Source: Syntrophomonadaceae bacterium
GTDB lineage: Bacteria; Bacillota; Dethiobacteria; DTU022
Direction of reading: 5' to 3'
Length of the DNA stretch: 13,590 bases
Assembly (NCBI GenBank): GCA_003558195.1
Contig: PWMM01000244.1
Location: 1 to 13,590 of the forward strand
Shown one piece after another: positions 1 to 7,145 of this stretch. Positions within the stretch are counted from its first letter, which is position 1; every line of letters begins with the position of its first letter. The notes under the pieces are model-generated. The model made no database searches. It saw nothing but the letters and a program-made list of their open reading frames with translations, and was not told the DNA's origin. The position numbers and the translations under genes were made by a program.

Positions 1-175
1 ACGAAACAGCTAATTCGTGATAAAACTTAAATTTACCAGTTTCTTTATAATAATCTTGGTTTGTTTTAAGGGCATAGTTCCATAAGAATCTGACATTACC
101 ACCACATTGAAGTAAGGATTTTTCTTGCTCTTTAGTTGGTAAAATTCTATATTTATAGCCTCTTTGTACCAACAT
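1..175 (-). CDS. tnpB: TnpB-like protein of IS200/IS605 family, N-terminal 58 residues (partial, runs off the left edge)
   Basis: Reading leftward from the ATG at 175-173, the frame is open to the window edge and starts MLVQRGYKYRILPTKEQEK. It continues with a segment ending NVRFLWNYAL at residues 27-36. This matches the usual start of TnpB proteins: a basic segment K-Y-R-I-x-P-T-x-E-Q followed by a helix containing R-F-x-W-N. TnpB proteins are RNA-guided nucleases related to Cas12 and help maintain these elements; they are not needed for the transposition chemistry. The start lies 3 nt past the stop of the broken tnpA, so translation is probably coupled. The RuvC catalytic residues and zinc finger would lie beyond position 1, so I cannot tell whether the gene is intact. 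Confidence 0.85.
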   Translation of the reverse strand, partial: MLVQRGYKYRILPTKEQEKSLLQCGGNVRFLWNYALKTNQDYYKETGKFKFYHELAVS

Positions 176-178
176 ATT

Positions 179-520
179 TTACTTCCCCTTTTGTGCAGAA
201 ACGTTACCACTAGTTGATATAAATTTTCCTGCCGACCACAAAGAGCCACATCTACCATAAAAAGATTTTAACTCTGGATATTTCTTGAATAATCCAATGG
301 CAGTAATGCTTTTAAAAAATCTTACTATGTCTATCGGGGCGACAGTTGGTTTAGCACCAACAAATATATGAATATGGTCCGGCATCACCTCCATTTGTAT
401 TATTTCTAATTCATATCTACTTGCCACCTCTAACAATATCTCTTTCAAGCTGATTTCGACTTTCCTCTCTAACTCTTCTTTCCATTCTTTGGGTTAAGCT
501 ATGTTTATTTGAGTGTTCAT
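179..520 (-). pseudogene. tnpA: IS200-type Y1 (HUH) transposase TnpA, broken at both ends
   Basis: The central part is clearly TnpA. It has EVMPDHIHIFVGAKPTVAP, with the H-x-H metal site, then a helix and YGRCGSLWSAGKFISTSGNVSA. Upstream, an ATG at 520-518 preceded by a GAGG ribosome binding site starts MNTQINIA, a typical TnpA N-terminus. It then meets a stop at 496-494 and resumes as PKEWKEELERKVEISLKEIL in the same frame. The usual H-x-V-W-x-x-K-Y-R-x-K-V strand is missing, which suggests a deletion. At the C-terminus the protein passes from GNVSA straight to QKGK and a stop. The family normally has about ten more residues there, including the catalytic tyrosine (R-x-Y-I-E-x-Q). The shorter frame from the TTG at 448 lacks the tyrosine too, so it should be inactive. 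Confidence 0.85.
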
Positions 521-603
521 TATTTGCCTCTTATTTACATATACAATATACTAACGTATTTAAAATTTCTCAAGTGCTTTTTGAAAATATTATGTCAATT
601 CAT

Positions 604-627
604 CCCCGGGGCAATCCCCGGGGTTTT
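604..627. other. Perfect GC-rich stem-loop: candidate IS left-end hairpin, or terminator
   Basis: CCCCGGGG at 604-611 and again at 616-623 surround the loop CAAT. Each arm is itself a palindrome, so they pair with all 8 bp. ATCCCCGGGG is also directly repeated at 602-611 and 614-623. TTTTCTT follows on the plus strand, so a plus-strand intrinsic terminator is possible, but no plus-strand gene reads into it. Its position about 85 nt upstream of the tnpA ATG favours an IS200/IS605 left-end recognition hairpin. Confidence 0.5.
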
Positions 628-984
628 CTTGGCAGTTCTCTATAACCAGACCTTAATTAAGGCCCGGACCTTTGATGCTAATGAAGTAAATGATCAGTGC
701 ATAATCCTTTAAATAAGTAACAGTACATGTTTTACCTGCCTTAAGGTTACTACAAGTGCTATTTATTATCCTGGAAATGAACCGGCCGTGTAAAAACCGT
801 CCAGAGTGATCATTTCGCTAAATTTATTAAGGTTTTTCCCGGCCTCGGCTTTTTAACATTTTAACCGCCAAAGGTGTTTCATCACCGGCATTTCATTATT
901 TGCAGCTTATGATTACTTCAGTACTGTTCAACCAAACTTTACCGGATTAGGCGATGCAGGCCTAAATTTTAAAAGATCATGTTA
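628..984. other. Intergenic region downstream of cimA; no gene seen
   Basis: No convincing coding frame, RNA gene or strong terminator is visible between the IS hairpin and the cimA stop. The minus strand just past cimA has only weak hairpins, such as AGGC...GCCT around 946-961 without a T run. I therefore cannot say where cimA transcription ends. Confidence 0.4.
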
Positions 985-2604
985 TTAAACCTGGCTTTTT
1001 TTTAATTGATCTAAAACATCCTTAACTTCCTTAAACTCCGGCAGTCTGCGGCAAATCAATCCGTATTCCAGGCTGTCCATCAAGGCAATCCAACTCGCTT
1101 CAATCACATTTGGTGATACTCCCACAGTACCCCAGCTCTTATGCTCATCCCTGGTTTCAATCAACACCCGCACCTGGGCTCCAGTACCATCCACTCCGTC
1201 TATAACACGTACTTTAAAGTCTGTAAGCTTGAATTTTTTCAAATCCGGGAATACTTCTTCTAAAGCTTTTCGCAGGGCATTATCAAGAGCATTTACCGGG
1301 CCATTACCTTCAGCAGCGGTATGGATTTGTACATTACCTACGCGGACTTTAATAGTCGCTTCTGAGAATAGCTGTCCATCCTCCCGTTTTTCAATAATTA
1401 CCCTAAACCCTTCCAGCTTAAATAAAGGCTGAAAAGACTTCATCATTTTCAAAACCAGCAGTTCAAAAGAACCTTCAGCTCCCTCAAATTGATAGCCATA
1501 ATGTTCCATTTCTTTTATTTTTTGCAATACAGAAGCCGTTTCAGGCTGGTTTTTATCTAAATGATAAGCATAATCATTGGTCTTTATAGTGATACTGCTT
1601 CTCCCGGCCAGCTCTGAAACCAGGATTCTACGCTGGTTACCAACCAGTGCCGGGTTAGCATGTTCGTAAGTTTCCGGCTTTTTACTGACAGCATCAATAT
1701 GGACGCCCCCTTTATGAGCAAAGGCATTGAAGCCAACATATGGTTGTTGATCGGGTGGAGCAATGTTGACCAGCTCAGCCACATAACGGGATAACTTGGT
1801 TAGGTTTTGGAGTTGTTTTTCAGAAACTACCTGAAGGCCCATTTTGAGATGGAGGTTCGGTATTATTGAACACAAGTTGGCATTGCCGCAACGTTCTCCA
1901 TATCCATTGACTGTTCCGTGAATATGGGTAATGCCTTCCTGAACAGAAAGAAGTGAATTAGCTGTCGCCATATCGGCATCGTTGTGAACATGAATGCCTA
2001 AAGGCGTTTTAACTTTATCTTTGACCACTTTCAGGATGGCCGATAATTCCCAGGGCATGAGTCCACCATTGGTATCGCAGAGAACAATGACATCAGCCCC
2101 ACCTTTAACCGCTACTTCTAAAGTGGAAAGAGCATATTCCGGATTGGCCTTGTAGCCATCAAAAAAATGCTCAGCATCATATATCACTTCTTTGCCTAAA
2201 GATTTCAGGTAGGCTACACTATCTTTAATCATCGCCAGGTTTTCTTCAAGGGTAGTTTTTAAAGCATGGTGGACATGAAAGTCCCAACTTTTGCCAAATA
2301 TTGTTACTGTTTCTGTGCCCGATTCAATTAAAGCCTTGATGTTAGGATCATCGTTTACCGGTTCACCAGGCCTGCGGGTACTGCCAAACGCACAAAGCCT
2401 GGCGTTTTTTAATTTCAAACCGGCAGCTTTTTTAAAAAACTCAATATCTTTCGGGTTAGAACCAGGCCAACCACCTTCTATATATTGCACCCCGAATTCG
2501 TCAAGCTTTTCGGCTATTTTCAATTTGTCAGCTACAGATAAAGATACCCCTTCCCGTTGAGCACCATCTCTTAACGTTGTATCGTAGATTTCTATTCTTG
2601 ACAT
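985..2604 (-). CDS. cimA: Citramalate synthase (CimA type)
   Basis: This protein joins pyruvate and acetyl-CoA to (R)-citramalate, the first step of the threonine-independent route to 2-oxobutyrate and isoleucine in the cytoplasm. It has 539 residues. The N-terminal HMGL-like TIM barrel starts with YDTTLRDGAQREG (7-19; Arg12 and metal ligand Asp13). The barrel also has HVHND (205-209; metal ligands His205 and His207) and NGYGERCGNAN (233-243). FNAFAHKGGVHIDA (293-306) is the next conserved block, with the proposed catalytic His298. Residues from about 385 form the LeuA-type regulatory domain, normally the site of feedback control. Length and motifs fit the CimA branch better than LeuA or homocitrate synthase, though substrate choice cannot be proved from motifs. 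The ATG at 2604 follows AGGAGGT at a 5-nt distance. It appears to be monocistronic. Confidence 0.9.
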   Translation of the reverse strand: MSRIEIYDTTLRDGAQREGVSLSVADKLKIAEKLDEFGVQYIEGGWPGSNPKDIEFFKKAAGLKLKNARLCAFGSTRRPGEPVNDDPNIKALIESGTETVTIFGKSWDFHVHHALKTTLEENLAMIKDSVAYLKSLGKEVIYDAEHFFDGYKANPEYALSTLEVAVKGGADVIVLCDTNGGLMPWELSAILKVVKDKVKTPLGIHVHNDADMATANSLLSVQEGITHIHGTVNGYGERCGNANLCSIIPNLHLKMGLQVVSEKQLQNLTKLSRYVAELVNIAPPDQQPYVGFNAFAHKGGVHIDAVSKKPETYEHANPALVGNQRRILVSELAGRSSITIKTNDYAYHLDKNQPETASVLQKIKEMEHYGYQFEGAEGSFELLVLKMMKSFQPLFKLEGFRVIIEKREDGQLFSEATIKVRVGNVQIHTAAEGNGPVNALDNALRKALEEVFPDLKKFKLTDFKVRVIDGVDGTGAQVRVLIETRDEHKSWGTVGVSPNVIEASWIALMDSLEYGLICRRLPEFKEVKDVLDQLKKSQV

Positions 2605-2940
2605 CCCGGACCTCCTGCACTATTGGAAAGTAAAATTAATTGGTATTATACTATACCTGTTGATAAAGTGTCCAATTTTTTATGATCAGTGAAGGCTTTA
2701 CCTGTTACCATGCTAAAGTTAAGGCTGGTTATCATGCCAGGAAAATAATATACTGCCTGTTAAAGTATAACAAGAAATTATGATTTTTAGGTTTAATTGT
2801 AGTCAGAACTTTTACGATCTCCTGGAAAAACTTCCTGGGTTTAAAGATGCAGATCATCTGAAAAAATGGTTAAAAGCTGATTTCATTGTATCGATAAACT
2901 AATTTAACAAAGCGCAGGGTAGAAATAAAGATGAAGCCGG
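2605..2940. other. Intergenic region with two tiny overlapping plus-strand frames (2682-2783 and 2780-2902)
   Basis: Besides the cimA promoter, the plus strand has a 33-codon frame (2682-2783, starts MISEGFTCYHAKVKAGYH). It overlaps by ATGA a 40-codon frame (2780-2902, starts MIFRFNCSQNFYDLLEKLPG and ends with D-F-I-V-S-I-N). The second has a protein-like mix of residues (LLEKLPGFKDADHLKKWL), but neither frame has a recognisable ribosome binding site and I do not recognise either. They may be chance frames or the remains of a decayed gene split by a frameshift. Confidence 0.25.
2645..2675 (-). promoter_or_regulatory. Candidate sigma-A promoter for cimA
   Basis: On the minus strand TTGGAC (2675-2670) is followed by a perfect TATAAT (2650-2645) with a 19-nt spacer, about 40 nt upstream of the cimA start. 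The spacer is longer than the ideal 17 nt, so the -35 assignment is uncertain. I see no T-box or other attenuator in this short leader. Confidence 0.4.
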
Positions 2941-4923
2941 CTAATAATCACCTTCCAAGTCAACCAGCTGATAGCAATCCGGAGGCAGCTCTCTTAAAAA
3001 CTGGGAAGGTCCCTCTGAAGTAGCCCCGTAATTTCGGTAATCTTCAAGATATGTACTTAAGAACAGGTAACGTTTAGCCCTGGTAGCTGCTACATAAAAA
3101 AGCCGCCTTTCTTCATCCAGGAAAGCCTGGCCTACCCTCTGGCTTGGAAACTGGCCCTGGTTCATGCCGATGATAAAAACAGTGTCCCATTCTTTACCCT
3201 TGGCGCTGTGGATAGTAGAGAGGGTCAACTGATCTTCTGAATATAAACCAGCCGCACTGGTATCGGCAAAGACAGACTCTTCTAGGGCCAGTGATTCCAG
3301 AAATGCAGGCAGGTTTTTAAAGCGTTCAGCATAGATGGCCAACCTTTCAATACCGCGAAACCTATCTTCATACTGGTCTGGATAGTTTTGTCTTAACAGA
3401 TCGTCATAATTGGCATCAAGCACGGCACCAATTAAATCGGGTACAGCATCATCTTTGCCTTTGTAAAGAAGTTCCAGGGTTCCTCTTAATAATTCCCACC
3501 CTTCCTTTCCCCGGGCTGGTTTTTCACAACCGGAAATCGCTGCTTCCAGCGGGTTTTCATAACTTTTTAACTTGGCCCACAATCGGTCAAAAGAAGCCTG
3601 CCCCAGACCTTTTTGGAGAGTGGCAACACGGCGCCATGAATTTTCATCAAAGGGATTATAAATAATTTTCAAATAAGCGAGAACATCTTTGACATGGGCT
3701 TTCTGAAAAAACTTTACTCCGCCGTAAGTCCGGTAGCTGATACCCCTGCGAGACAGGGCAAACTCCACCTCCGGGGTCAGGTATGAGCTGCGGTACAACA
3801 CGGCAATCTCACGCAAGGGGATTCCGTTGTTTTGTAGCTCCCAAATATTTTGCATAACAAAAGAAGCTTCCTGACGGGAATCAAAAACTTTTGCTATCAC
3901 CGGTTTCGCTCCAGGCGGATTTTTTGAAAAAAGAGTTTTTTGCAGCTGATCCCGGTTATAACTTATTGATTGATTAGCCAACTCCACAATCTCCGGGCTA
4001 CTGCGGTAATTCTGTTCCATCCGCACTACCTGGCAACGATCATACTTTTCCGGGAAAGATAAGATGTTGCCAATATTGGCGTAGCGGAAGGCATAGATAG
4101 ACTGGGCATCGTCGCCAACCACGCATATTGAGCTGGCTCCCGAAAATAGGTCAATAATCCGGGCCTGCACTACATTTGTATCCTGGAATTCATCGACTAA
4201 AACATGCTTGAAACGTCTCCGATATTGATCCCTGATCAAGGGGTGATTTTCGAATAAATCCAACCAGCACAGCAGTAAATCATCAAAATCAAACGCATTG
4301 CTTTCCTGCTTTTTTTCTTCATACAACCCTGCAACCTGACTTATGGTTTCTAAGTATTCTAACCTGTAAGGATAATCCTCTTCCATCACTTCCCTGATTG
4401 TTAAACCTGAGTTTCGAGATTGGCTGATGATCCTGCCAAGTAAACCCCTTTTCATGATTATTTTACGATCATCATCACTAACATCTAAAGTAGTTAAAAT
4501 CTGCTTCAGGGCAGACCTACTGTCGTCCTCATCGAGAATAGTAAAATTAGCAGTCCTTTCCAGTCGTTCTGCATGTCTCCGTAGAATTCGCGACCCGATA
4601 CTGTGAAATGTCCCGGCCCATAGATCGCGAGGTAAAAATCCAAGCAGTGATTCTAACCGTTCTTTCATTTCGCCGGCAGCTTTATTGGTAAAAGTAAGCA
4701 ATAGTAACTCTTCGGGCTGCACATCGCATTTTATCAGGTGGGCCGCTCTATAAATCAAGGCCCTTGTTTTCCCCGAACCAGGTCCGGCCAGGCCGAGAAG
4801 GGCTGGATCTTCAGTAGTGGCAAATTCAAACTGCTGGGGATTGAGTTCGCTCTTAAGAAACTCTAACCATTTTGGATTTGCTTCCTTAATAGTGTTGTCA
4901 AAAGAAAAAAAATCATCCATCAC
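2941..4923 (-). CDS. UvrD/PcrA-family superfamily 1A DNA helicase
   Basis: ATP-driven 3'-5' DNA translocase of the UvrD/Rep/PcrA group, likely acting in DNA repair or in clearing blocked forks. In order, counted from the GTG, it has: the Q motif LNPQQ (27-31), Walker A AGPGSGKT (46-53), motif Ia TFTNKAAGEMKERL (77-90), and GTFHSIGSRILRR (104-116). It continues with motif II VDEFQDTN (243-250), motif III VVGDDAQSIYAFR (268-280), motif IV MEQNYRS (302-308), motif V STIHSAKGKEWD (569-580) and motif VI EERRLFYVAATRAK (604-617). At 660 residues it is shorter than PcrA (about 720-740) and ends soon after motif VI, lacking the usual long C-terminal tail with the RNA-polymerase-binding tudor-like domain. 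It may therefore be an accessory paralogue, so I give no symbol. AAGGAGG lies 6 nt before GTG 4923 and 9 nt before ATG 4920; either could be the start. Confidence 0.92.
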   Translation of the reverse strand: MMDDFFSFDNTIKEANPKWLEFLKSELNPQQFEFATTEDPALLGLAGPGSGKTRALIYRAAHLIKCDVQPEELLLLTFTNKAAGEMKERLESLLGFLPRDLWAGTFHSIGSRILRRHAERLERTANFTILDEDDSRSALKQILTTLDVSDDDRKIIMKRGLLGRIISQSRNSGLTIREVMEEDYPYRLEYLETISQVAGLYEEKKQESNAFDFDDLLLCWLDLFENHPLIRDQYRRRFKHVLVDEFQDTNVVQARIIDLFSGASSICVVGDDAQSIYAFRYANIGNILSFPEKYDRCQVVRMEQNYRSSPEIVELANQSISYNRDQLQKTLFSKNPPGAKPVIAKVFDSRQEASFVMQNIWELQNNGIPLREIAVLYRSSYLTPEVEFALSRRGISYRTYGGVKFFQKAHVKDVLAYLKIIYNPFDENSWRRVATLQKGLGQASFDRLWAKLKSYENPLEAAISGCEKPARGKEGWELLRGTLELLYKGKDDAVPDLIGAVLDANYDDLLRQNYPDQYEDRFRGIERLAIYAERFKNLPAFLESLALEESVFADTSAAGLYSEDQLTLSTIHSAKGKEWDTVFIIGMNQGQFPSQRVGQAFLDEERRLFYVAATRAKRYLFLSTYLEDYRNYGATSEGPSQFLRELPPDCYQLVDLEGDY

Positions 4924-4964
4924 CCTGAGCCTCCTTTCGTCACATAAGCATTTTACTAAAGCGC

Positions 4965-4993
4965 ATCATAACATATTTTATGAACCTATTCCA
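4965..4993 (-). promoter_or_regulatory. Candidate sigma-A promoter for the helicase gene
   Basis: On the minus strand TGGAAT (4993-4988), a 17-nt spacer and TATGAT (4970-4965) lie about 42 nt upstream of the start codon. The -10 matches five of six consensus bases, but the -35 is weak. Confidence 0.4.
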
Positions 4994-5071
4994 CTTCCAC
5001 CTGAAAATGGGGATCTATTCTTTTTACTTGCCATAATGGGAAAACCCAGCAGCAATTTTTAAAAGTATATA

Positions 5072-5100
5072 TTGACAGAGTTCATAATATTATATAAGAT
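5072..5100 (+). promoter_or_regulatory. Candidate promoter with perfect -35, far upstream of the DUF1538 operon
   Basis: A consensus TTGACA (5072-5077) is followed after 17 nt by TAAGAT (5095-5100, four of six matches). Transcription from here would cross about 350 nt of non-coding DNA, including the 5212-5236 palindromes, before the first DUF1538 gene. Confidence 0.35.
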
Positions 5101-5360
5101 ATGGTTGTTATAAATAAGTAGAGCATTAATTGTGACTTTTCAAAATATTATATAGCTAAAGCTACTAAATATAATCAAGCTATTCTTAAATTTTGCGTTG
5201 CCATTTTCATCCATCAGATGGCGAGGCCGCGGCCTCATTTAGGCCTGAATATAAATTCTTTACAAAAAACCAGCTGAAGAAAATGGGCCAGAGTATAAAG
5301 TTTCTGCTTTTAATCCCAATTAATTATTACTATATAACTTAAAATAGTTGCCTTTTTAAC

Positions 5361-5388
5361 TGGACTGGAGCAAATAATTTCTTATAGT
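5361..5388 (+). promoter_or_regulatory. Candidate sigma-A promoter of the DUF1538-PII operon
   Basis: TGGACT (5361-5366), a 16-nt spacer and TATAGT (5383-5388) would give a leader of about 60 nt before the ATG at 5455. No known riboswitch motif is visible in that leader. Confidence 0.4.
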
Positions 5389-5454
5389 TTAATAAAGGAT
5401 GTTATGATCAGCTCCCCTTACAGCAGGGATTAATAATCTTACGGTGATTAAATA

Positions 5455-6150
5455 ATGGTCAAAGATGTAAAAGAAATATTACTGGAAGTTTTACAGGCCA
5501 CCCTCCCTATTGTAGTGGTAGTTTCTGTAATACTTTTGTTTTTTTTACAGGCTCCGATCTATTTGTTTTTACAGTTTATCTCAGGAGCCATTATGGTAAC
5601 AACCGGCCTCTTTCTTTTCCTGGTCGGAGTTCGGGTTGCTTTGCTGCCTATAGGTGAATTGATCGGTTCTGAGCTGGTTACCCGTGGCTCACTTTCCATA
5701 TTATTAATTGCGGCATTTATATTTGGCATAGTAATTACAATCGCAGAGCCTGACGTTAGAGTGCTGGCCCATCAAGTGGATATTGCATCTAGAGGGGCCA
5801 TCGAAGCTGGAATTTTGATCACAGCAGTTTCAATAGGAGTAGGTTTTTTCGTATCAGTTGCCATCCTGCGCATTCTCTTAGGCATTCCCATCCGCTATTT
5901 ATTAACTGTCGGCTATGTGCTAATCGTTATATTATCTTTTTGGGTTCCCCCAGACTTCGTAGCTATCTCTTTTGATGCTGGAGGAGTAACTACCGGGCCT
6001 ATGGCCGTTCCATTTATCCTGGCCCTGGGAGTTGGAGCAACATCGGTATTGGGAGGAAAATCTGGTGTATCTGATACTTTCGGACTGATTGGTTTAGCTT
6101 CAATCGGACCGGTGATTGGAGTTCTGATCCTGGGGGTGCTTTTCGGTTGA
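5455..6150 (+). CDS. DUF1538-family integral membrane protein, first subunit
   Basis: Strongly hydrophobic 231-residue protein with about six or seven predicted membrane segments (roughly 13-33, 36-62, 79-97, 115-143, 149-165, 182-199 and 207-230). The DUF1538 signature is plain: AEPDVRVLAHQV (98-109) after one helix, and a glycine-rich FDAGGVTTGPMAVPFILALG (173-192) before the last helices. The family has no settled biochemical role. The glycine-rich segment inside membrane helices suggests a transporter or channel pore. Many homologues are one long protein with two such halves; here the halves are separate genes. GGTGA lies 7 nt before the ATG. The stop overlaps the TTG start of the next gene by 4 nt (TTGA). 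With the PII-like gene downstream, this suggests a PII-gated transporter; the substrate is unknown. Confidence 0.85.
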   Translation: MVKDVKEILLEVLQATLPIVVVVSVILLFFLQAPIYLFLQFISGAIMVTTGLFLFLVGVRVALLPIGELIGSELVTRGSLSILLIAAFIFGIVITIAEPDVRVLAHQVDIASRGAIEAGILITAVSIGVGFFVSVAILRILLGIPIRYLLTVGYVLIVILSFWVPPDFVAISFDAGGVTTGPMAVPFILALGVGATSVLGGKSGVSDTFGLIGLASIGPVIGVLILGVLFG

Positions 6151-7145
6151 GCTTTGAAACTATATTTAAAGGTTTTAACGAGGTAATAGCCGAAGTTCTA
6201 ACTGCTTTAAGCCCAATCCTGGTTTTATTCCTGGTATTCATGTTAGTTTATAAGCTACCTAAAGAAATGCTGGCCAGGCTTATGGTAGGAATAATTTTTG
6301 CATTTTTAGGCCTGGTTCTTTTCCTGCAGGGTGTAAAAGCCGGTTTCATGCCTGTGGGTTCTGAAATGGGAGCACTCCTGGGCAATCTTCCAAATAATTG
6401 GATCTTAATCCCGCTGGGCTTTATTTTAGGATTTGTAGCCACCATGGCTGAACCAGCTGTACGCATTCTCAGCAACCAGGTTGAAGATAACTCCAAAGGT
6501 TATATCAAAAGTAATATTATATTGTATACTTTGTGCCTGGGTGTAGGATTATTTATTGCACTCGGTATGACCAGGATAGTATTTGGTATTCCATTTTACT
6601 ACATTATCATCCCCGGCTACCTGCTGGCAATAATATTGATGTTCTTTTCACAACCCTCCTTTACCGCCGTTGCTTTTGATTCTGGCGGGGTAGCAACCGG
6701 CCCGATGACTGTAACCTTTATTATGGCTATGGCTGTTGGTGCTGCTGATGTTATAGAAGGACGGGATGCTGTTATCGACGGCTTTGGCCTGATTGCCCTC
6801 GTAGCCCTGGCTCCGATTATAATGGTCATGCTGCTAGGTTTTGTCTACCCCACTGAGGATAATGATCAAGATGTTCAAGATCAAGATAATCTTGATCTAA
6901 ACTTTCCAGATTCACCTGGTTCAAGATCTGAAAAATCATTACTAACAGAAGATCAGGCAAAGCAAAATGCAATTGATAACCAGGGGAATCCTTCAAAAGA
7001 AGAAATGAATAGCCAGAAAAAAGAAGATGAAAGCGCCCAGTCCCGGGAAATAACAGCTAATCCCGGCAGCGGCAAAGCCGAGCATAGTTCAGTAGATAAA
7101 GATAACTCAGAAAAGGAGGGTAATGATAATGACCCAGATACCTAA
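6147..7145 (+). CDS. DUF1538-family integral membrane protein, second subunit with acidic hydrophilic tail
   Basis: Residues 1-235 repeat the layout of the preceding gene. AEPAVRILSNQV (101-112) matches AEPDVRVLAHQV, and FDSGGVATGPMTVTFIMAMA (178-197) matches FDAGGVTTGPMAVPFILALG. The two proteins thus probably pair as the two halves of one membrane unit. Unlike its partner, it continues after the last helix with about 97 hydrophilic residues (236-332) rich in D, E, N, Q, S and K, with no predicted fold. If the C-terminus is cytosolic, the tail could contact the PII-like protein encoded next. The start is a TTG inside the previous stop (TTGA), with GGGGGTG 8 nt upstream; ATG starts further in would remove the first membrane helix. 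Its end overlaps the next gene by 17 nt. Confidence 0.85.
   Translation: MSFETIFKGFNEVIAEVLTALSPILVLFLVFMLVYKLPKEMLARLMVGIIFAFLGLVLFLQGVKAGFMPVGSEMGALLGNLPNNWILIPLGFILGFVATMAEPAVRILSNQVEDNSKGYIKSNIILYTLCLGVGLFIALGMTRIVFGIPFYYIIIPGYLLAIILMFFSQPSFTAVAFDSGGVATGPMTVTFIMAMAVGAADVIEGRDAVIDGFGLIALVALAPIIMVMLLGFVYPTEDNDQDVQDQDNLDLNFPDSPGSRSEKSLLTEDQAKQNAIDNQGNPSKEEMNSQKKEDESAQSREITANPGSGKAEHSSVDKDNSEKEGNDNDPDT

Larger units (their letters stand above)
1..650 (-). mobile_element. Left part of an IS200/IS605-family insertion sequence (tnpA remnant plus tnpB, truncated by window edge)
   Basis: Two leftward genes in the tnpA-tnpB order of IS200/IS605 elements lie here: a damaged HUH (Y1) transposase and the first 58 codons of a TnpB-like protein. 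Upstream of tnpA is a perfect 8-bp GC-rich stem-loop at 604-623. This is the kind of subterminal hairpin that Y1 transposases recognise at the left end, although it could also work as a terminator. The outer left end is not defined. I place it near 600-650 only because the hairpin is there, so the 650 limit is approximate. The right end, and any omega RNA next to the tnpB 3' end, lie outside the window. No terminal inverted repeats are expected in this family. Confidence 0.55.
4924..5454. other. 531-bp AT-rich intergenic region with palindromes; no gene seen
   Basis: This stretch separates divergent genes. It contains the leftward helicase promoter and two candidate rightward promoters. It also has a perfect 14-bp palindrome GAGGCCGCGGCCTC (5223-5236), directly preceded by a small inverted repeat CCATC-A-GATGG (5212-5222). 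The GC-rich palindrome stands out from the AT-rich surroundings and has no T run after it, so it is a poor terminator. I see no coding frame with a ribosome binding site. A small RNA starting from the promoter at 5072 is possible but unsupported. Confidence 0.4.

Noticed and set aside
604..630. Hairpin plus TTTTCTT as a plus-strand terminator
   Set aside because: No plus-strand gene reads into it. The IS left-end explanation fits its position better, though termination is not excluded.
509..712. 67-codon plus-strand frame across the IS upstream region
   Set aside because: It runs through the stem-loop (giving an IPGAIPGVF segment), has no ribosome binding site, and has a composition typical of AT-rich non-coding DNA.
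4817..5062. 81-codon plus-strand frame over the helicase start
   Set aside because: It lies mostly opposite the conserved helicase N-terminus and its promoter, with no homology that I can see.
5455..7145. SpoVA-type spore membrane proteins
   Set aside because: The AEPxVR and F-D-x-G-G-V-x-T-G-P-M motifs match DUF1538 and not the SpoVAC/SpoVAE families, and a PII-like gene follows.
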